Assembly (NCBI GenBank): GCA_017993835.1
Contig: JAGOLX010000013.1
Location: forward strand, 61,796-125,795
Source: Phycisphaerae bacterium
GTDB taxonomy: Bacteria > Planctomycetota > Phycisphaerae > Sedimentisphaerales > Anaerobacaceae
DNA length: 64,000 nucleotides
Direction: 5' to 3'
The notes beneath the pieces were generated by a model. It ran no database searches and was not told where the DNA came from. It saw only the letters and a list, made by a program, of their open reading frames with translations. The stretch's first letter is position 1. Every line of letters starts with the position of its first letter. Made by a program: the position numbers and the translations under genes. Shown here piece after piece: positions 61,787-64,000 of the stretch.

Positions 61787-62878
61787 ATGGCCGTCCAGAA
61801 GAAAGCGGATGCCGTCGAACCCAGTCTCAAGAGCACTAAACAGGAACTGCTCGATGCTTATGCCGAAATGCGGCAACAACTGCAGGAGAGAGACAAGACG
61901 CAGTTGAAACCCGAGCAGAAGATACAGGAGAAGAAGGAGGCGCAGGTCCTGACCGCCGTGCAGGCGATGACCGCGGACGGCGTGCTCCAGAAGATCAACC
62001 AGCTCAAGCAGGAAATGACCAGGACCCTGGCCGATCTCGGGGAAAAGCTGGCCTCGGAGGTGGACAAGTGCAACCAAGTCCAGCAGGCCATCGAGATCAA
62101 GGAAAAGGAGCTGGCGGAGGTCTTTGAGATCGACAAGGCCGCCGGGACCCTGGCCGCGCTGATCGAGGCGCAACATCGGGAGCAAGAACAATTCGAACAG
62201 AAGATGGCCGAGGAAAAGGAACGCCTGACCGGAGAGATCGAATCAATCCGCGACCAATGGAAGAACGAGAAGGCCGAGCATGACGCCCTGCTCAAAGAAC
62301 AGGACGCGATCGAAGCCAAGCGCCGCCAGCGCCAACAGGAGGAATACAAGTACTCGTTCGAGCGGGAACAGCAGTTGGCGCGAGACAGATTCGAGGACGA
62401 AAAGGCCAAGATGCTGGCGGAGAAGGGCCAGATCGAGAAAGAGACGAAAACCCTCAAGGAGCAGACGGAAAAGGGTCTCCAGGAACGAGAGAAGCAGATC
62501 GCCGAGCGAGAGAAGGAATTCGCGTCGCTGCAAAGCGAAGTCCAGGGATTCCCCAAGCGGCTCGACGCCGCAGTGGCGGCCGCAGTCAAGGAGACCACCG
62601 AACGGGTGGGACGCGAAGCCAGGTACCAGCAGGATCTCGTGCAGAAGGACTTCGAGGGACAGAAGAACGTCTTGACCGCTCGAATCCAATCCCTGGAAAA
62701 GACGGTGAAAGAGCAGGCCGAGCAGCTCGTCAAACTCTCCCAGCAGCAGGAGGCGGCCTATCAGAAGATTCAGGACGTTGCGGTCAAGGCTATCGAAGGG
62801 GCGTCGAAGCTCGGCTCATTCGGCAGCCTGGTCCACACCCTCAAGGAGCAGACCCGCAAGCAGGCCAACGAGGAATAG
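61787..62878 (+). CDS. Long coiled-coil protein
   Basis: A ~363-residue protein from MAVQKKADAVEPSLKSTK with GAGGAGA upstream. Nearly all of it is heptad coiled-coil (QLKQEMTRTLADLGEKLASE; ARDRFEDEKAKMLAEKGQIE), rich in Glu, Lys and Gln, and without Pro or Cys. It has no signal peptide or membrane helix. It may be a cytoskeletal or scaffold protein; no specific family is recognised. Confidence 0.72.
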   Translation: MAVQKKADAVEPSLKSTKQELLDAYAEMRQQLQERDKTQLKPEQKIQEKKEAQVLTAVQAMTADGVLQKINQLKQEMTRTLADLGEKLASEVDKCNQVQQAIEIKEKELAEVFEIDKAAGTLAALIEAQHREQEQFEQKMAEEKERLTGEIESIRDQWKNEKAEHDALLKEQDAIEAKRRQRQQEEYKYSFEREQQLARDRFEDEKAKMLAEKGQIEKETKTLKEQTEKGLQEREKQIAEREKEFASLQSEVQGFPKRLDAAVAAAVKETTERVGREARYQQDLVQKDFEGQKNVLTARIQSLEKTVKEQAEQLVKLSQQQEAAYQKIQDVAVKAIEGASKLGSFGSLVHTLKEQTRKQANEE

Positions 62879-62902
62879 ACCTACGGCACCTGTCAGAAAC
62901 AA

Positions 62903-62924
62903 GGAGCCTGTTCCTACAGGCTCC
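62903..62924. terminator. Bidirectional terminator-like hairpin
   Basis: GGAGCCTG (62903-62910), TTCCTA loop, CAGGCTCC (62917-62924), a perfect 8-bp stem between converging genes. It includes the stop codon of the oxidoreductase (62914-62916). There is no clear U-run. Confidence 0.45.
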
Positions 62925-64000
62925 AGCCCACGCGGTAGGGTTCCTTGATGTATTTGTTGGCCTCGTCGTCGTTGGTGAATCGCATGTTCGGGCCGTCCCA
63001 GGCGAGCTTCCTGCCCCGCCGGATGGCGATGTTGCCGATCTGCACGATCTCGGCCAACAGGCCGCCGACGTCGAAGTTGCAGCTTGCCTTCTCGCCGCCT
63101 TGGCAGGCTCGAATCCACTCGCCCGTCGCGATGCTCTGGAAGGTCACTCGGGGCAACGTCCGCGGCGGACGTTTGTACGCCTGCATCTTCGACTCGGGGA
63201 TGATCTGTCCGCCTTCGGTGTCGCCGAGAATCTTGCCCTTGTCGCCGACGTACAGATTGCCCTCGTCTGGCCAGTCCCTGCCTTCCTCCAGTTCGCGGGG
63301 CCTGGGTGGCTTGATTCCGCCGTCGTACCAGTAGACCGTCACAGGCGGCATGCCCTCGCGGGCGGGGAACTCCCAGGCGACCGTCGAGGCCAGTGGGGTT
63401 GCCTCGGGCATCGCTTTGGTCGAACTCGCCCAGACGCTCGTCGGGTGCCCGAGCTTGAGGGCCTTGAAGAGGGTGTTGAGATGGTGACAACCCATGTCAC
63501 CCAGGGCACCCGTTCCGAAGTCCCACCAGCCGCGGAAGTTCCACGGGTGATATACGGCGTCGTAAGGGTAGTTGTGTTTGGCTTGCTGCATCACCAGATG
63601 GTCCCGGCCCCACTTGTCCTTGAAGGGACGCATCGGCGCCGGACCGATCCACAGGTCCCAGTCCAGGTGCGCCGGCACCGGGTCCGAGCCCTCCGGGCGG
63701 ATCATCCCCTGCGGCCACAGCGGACGGTTCGACCAGCAATGGACCTCGCGAATCTCCCCGATCGCGCCGTCCCAGATCATCTCCTGCAGGTCGCATGCCC
63801 GGTCGCTCACAGAAGAGGCGGTTGTCACCTGGGTGGCGATTCCCGCCTTGCGAGCGGCCTCGGCCAGTGTGCGGGCTTCGTGGACGGTCCGCGTGAGCGG
63901 CTTGACGCACAGGATGTGCTTGCCCCGCCGGACCGCCTCCATCGAGATCACTGCGTGCGTGTGGTCCGGCGTCGCCACCAGAACCGCGTCGATGTTGTCG
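62914..64000 (-). CDS. Gfo/Idh/MocA-family oxidoreductase (N-terminus outside window)
   Basis: The frame stays open to base 64000 (DNIDAVLVATPDHTHAV), so the first part of the Rossmann domain is missing. The visible 362 residues have CVKPLTRTVHEARTLAEAAR, the usual second-sheet motif with K before PL, and the C-terminal alpha/beta substrate domain (GTGALGDMGCHHLNTLFKAL; GDKGKILGD). Such NAD-dependent sugar oxidoreductases are abundant in planctomycetes. The substrate is unknown. Confidence 0.9.
   Translation of the reverse strand, partial: DNIDAVLVATPDHTHAVISMEAVRRGKHILCVKPLTRTVHEARTLAEAARKAGIATQVTTASSVSDRACDLQEMIWDGAIGEIREVHCWSNRPLWPQGMIRPEGSDPVPAHLDWDLWIGPAPMRPFKDKWGRDHLVMQQAKHNYPYDAVYHPWNFRGWWDFGTGALGDMGCHHLNTLFKALKLGHPTSVWASSTKAMPEATPLASTVAWEFPAREGMPPVTVYWYDGGIKPPRPRELEEGRDWPDEGNLYVGDKGKILGDTEGGQIIPESKMQAYKRPPRTLPRVTFQSIATGEWIRACQGGEKASCNFDVGGLLAEIVQIGNIAIRRGRKLAWDGPNMRFTNDDEANKYIKEPYRVGWSL

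Overview
This is a GC-rich, densely packed bacterial chromosome segment with few gaps. A near-complete set of flagellar rod, hook and ring genes, many TPR proteins, secreted STN-like proteins, a Gfo/Idh/MocA oxidoreductase of the type abundant in Planctomycetota, and the [FeFe]-hydrogenase maturase HydF together suggest an anaerobic planctomycete (Phycisphaerae-like). This assignment is inferred from gene content, since there is no rRNA. I saw no tRNA, rRNA, CRISPR array or transposase.

Region 1 (1-22000, all minus strand) is a modification island: five radical-SAM enzymes (three with an N-terminal cobalamin-binding-type domain), an SDR, a SAM methyltransferase, a cupin/ThDP-enzyme fusion, a DJ-1/PfpI protein, a HAD phosphatase, a GmhA-like SIS isomerase, a deoxyhypusine-synthase-like protein, an HldE-like protein with swapped domain order, a nucleotide-sugar dehydrogenase, a FliT/FlgN-like helical protein, a TPR protein and two glycosyltransferase/TPR fusions. 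Many junctions are ATGA overlaps. It lies directly downstream of the flg operon on the same strand, so flagellar (flagellin or hook) glycosylation is the most economical reading, but this is an inference.

Region 2 (22221-34246, minus) is the flg operon: flgD-flgE-PilZ gene-flgF-flgG-flgA-flgH-flgI-flgJ(N)-flgN-flgK-flgL. A consensus sigma-54 promoter (34332-34346) lies 86 nt upstream of flgD. The divergent control region (34247-34810) also holds two long perfect palindromes.

Region 3 (34811-49541, plus) has a sigma-54 enhancer-binding protein gene, then a second consensus sigma-54 promoter (36562-36576) that should drive TPR/STN gene-TPR gene-second sigma-54 activator-fliL-fliM-fliN-flhA-small membrane protein-fliA-small proteins-two lipoproteins-flgM-like gene. 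The region ends at a strong rho-independent terminator (49501-49541). Sigma-54 activators, sigma-54 promoters, FliA and a FlgM-like protein form a recognisable hierarchical flagellar control circuit.

Region 4 (49566-64000) is mostly housekeeping: hydF-truA, asd, a BASS-family transporter, metK (all minus), a secreted-protein/lipoprotein/STAS group (plus), an ACT-domain protein (minus), an ECF sigma/anti-sigma-like/STN-coiled-coil operon preceded by a promoter and a terminator-like leader hairpin, a long coiled-coil protein, and a Gfo/Idh/MocA oxidoreductase cut by the window end.
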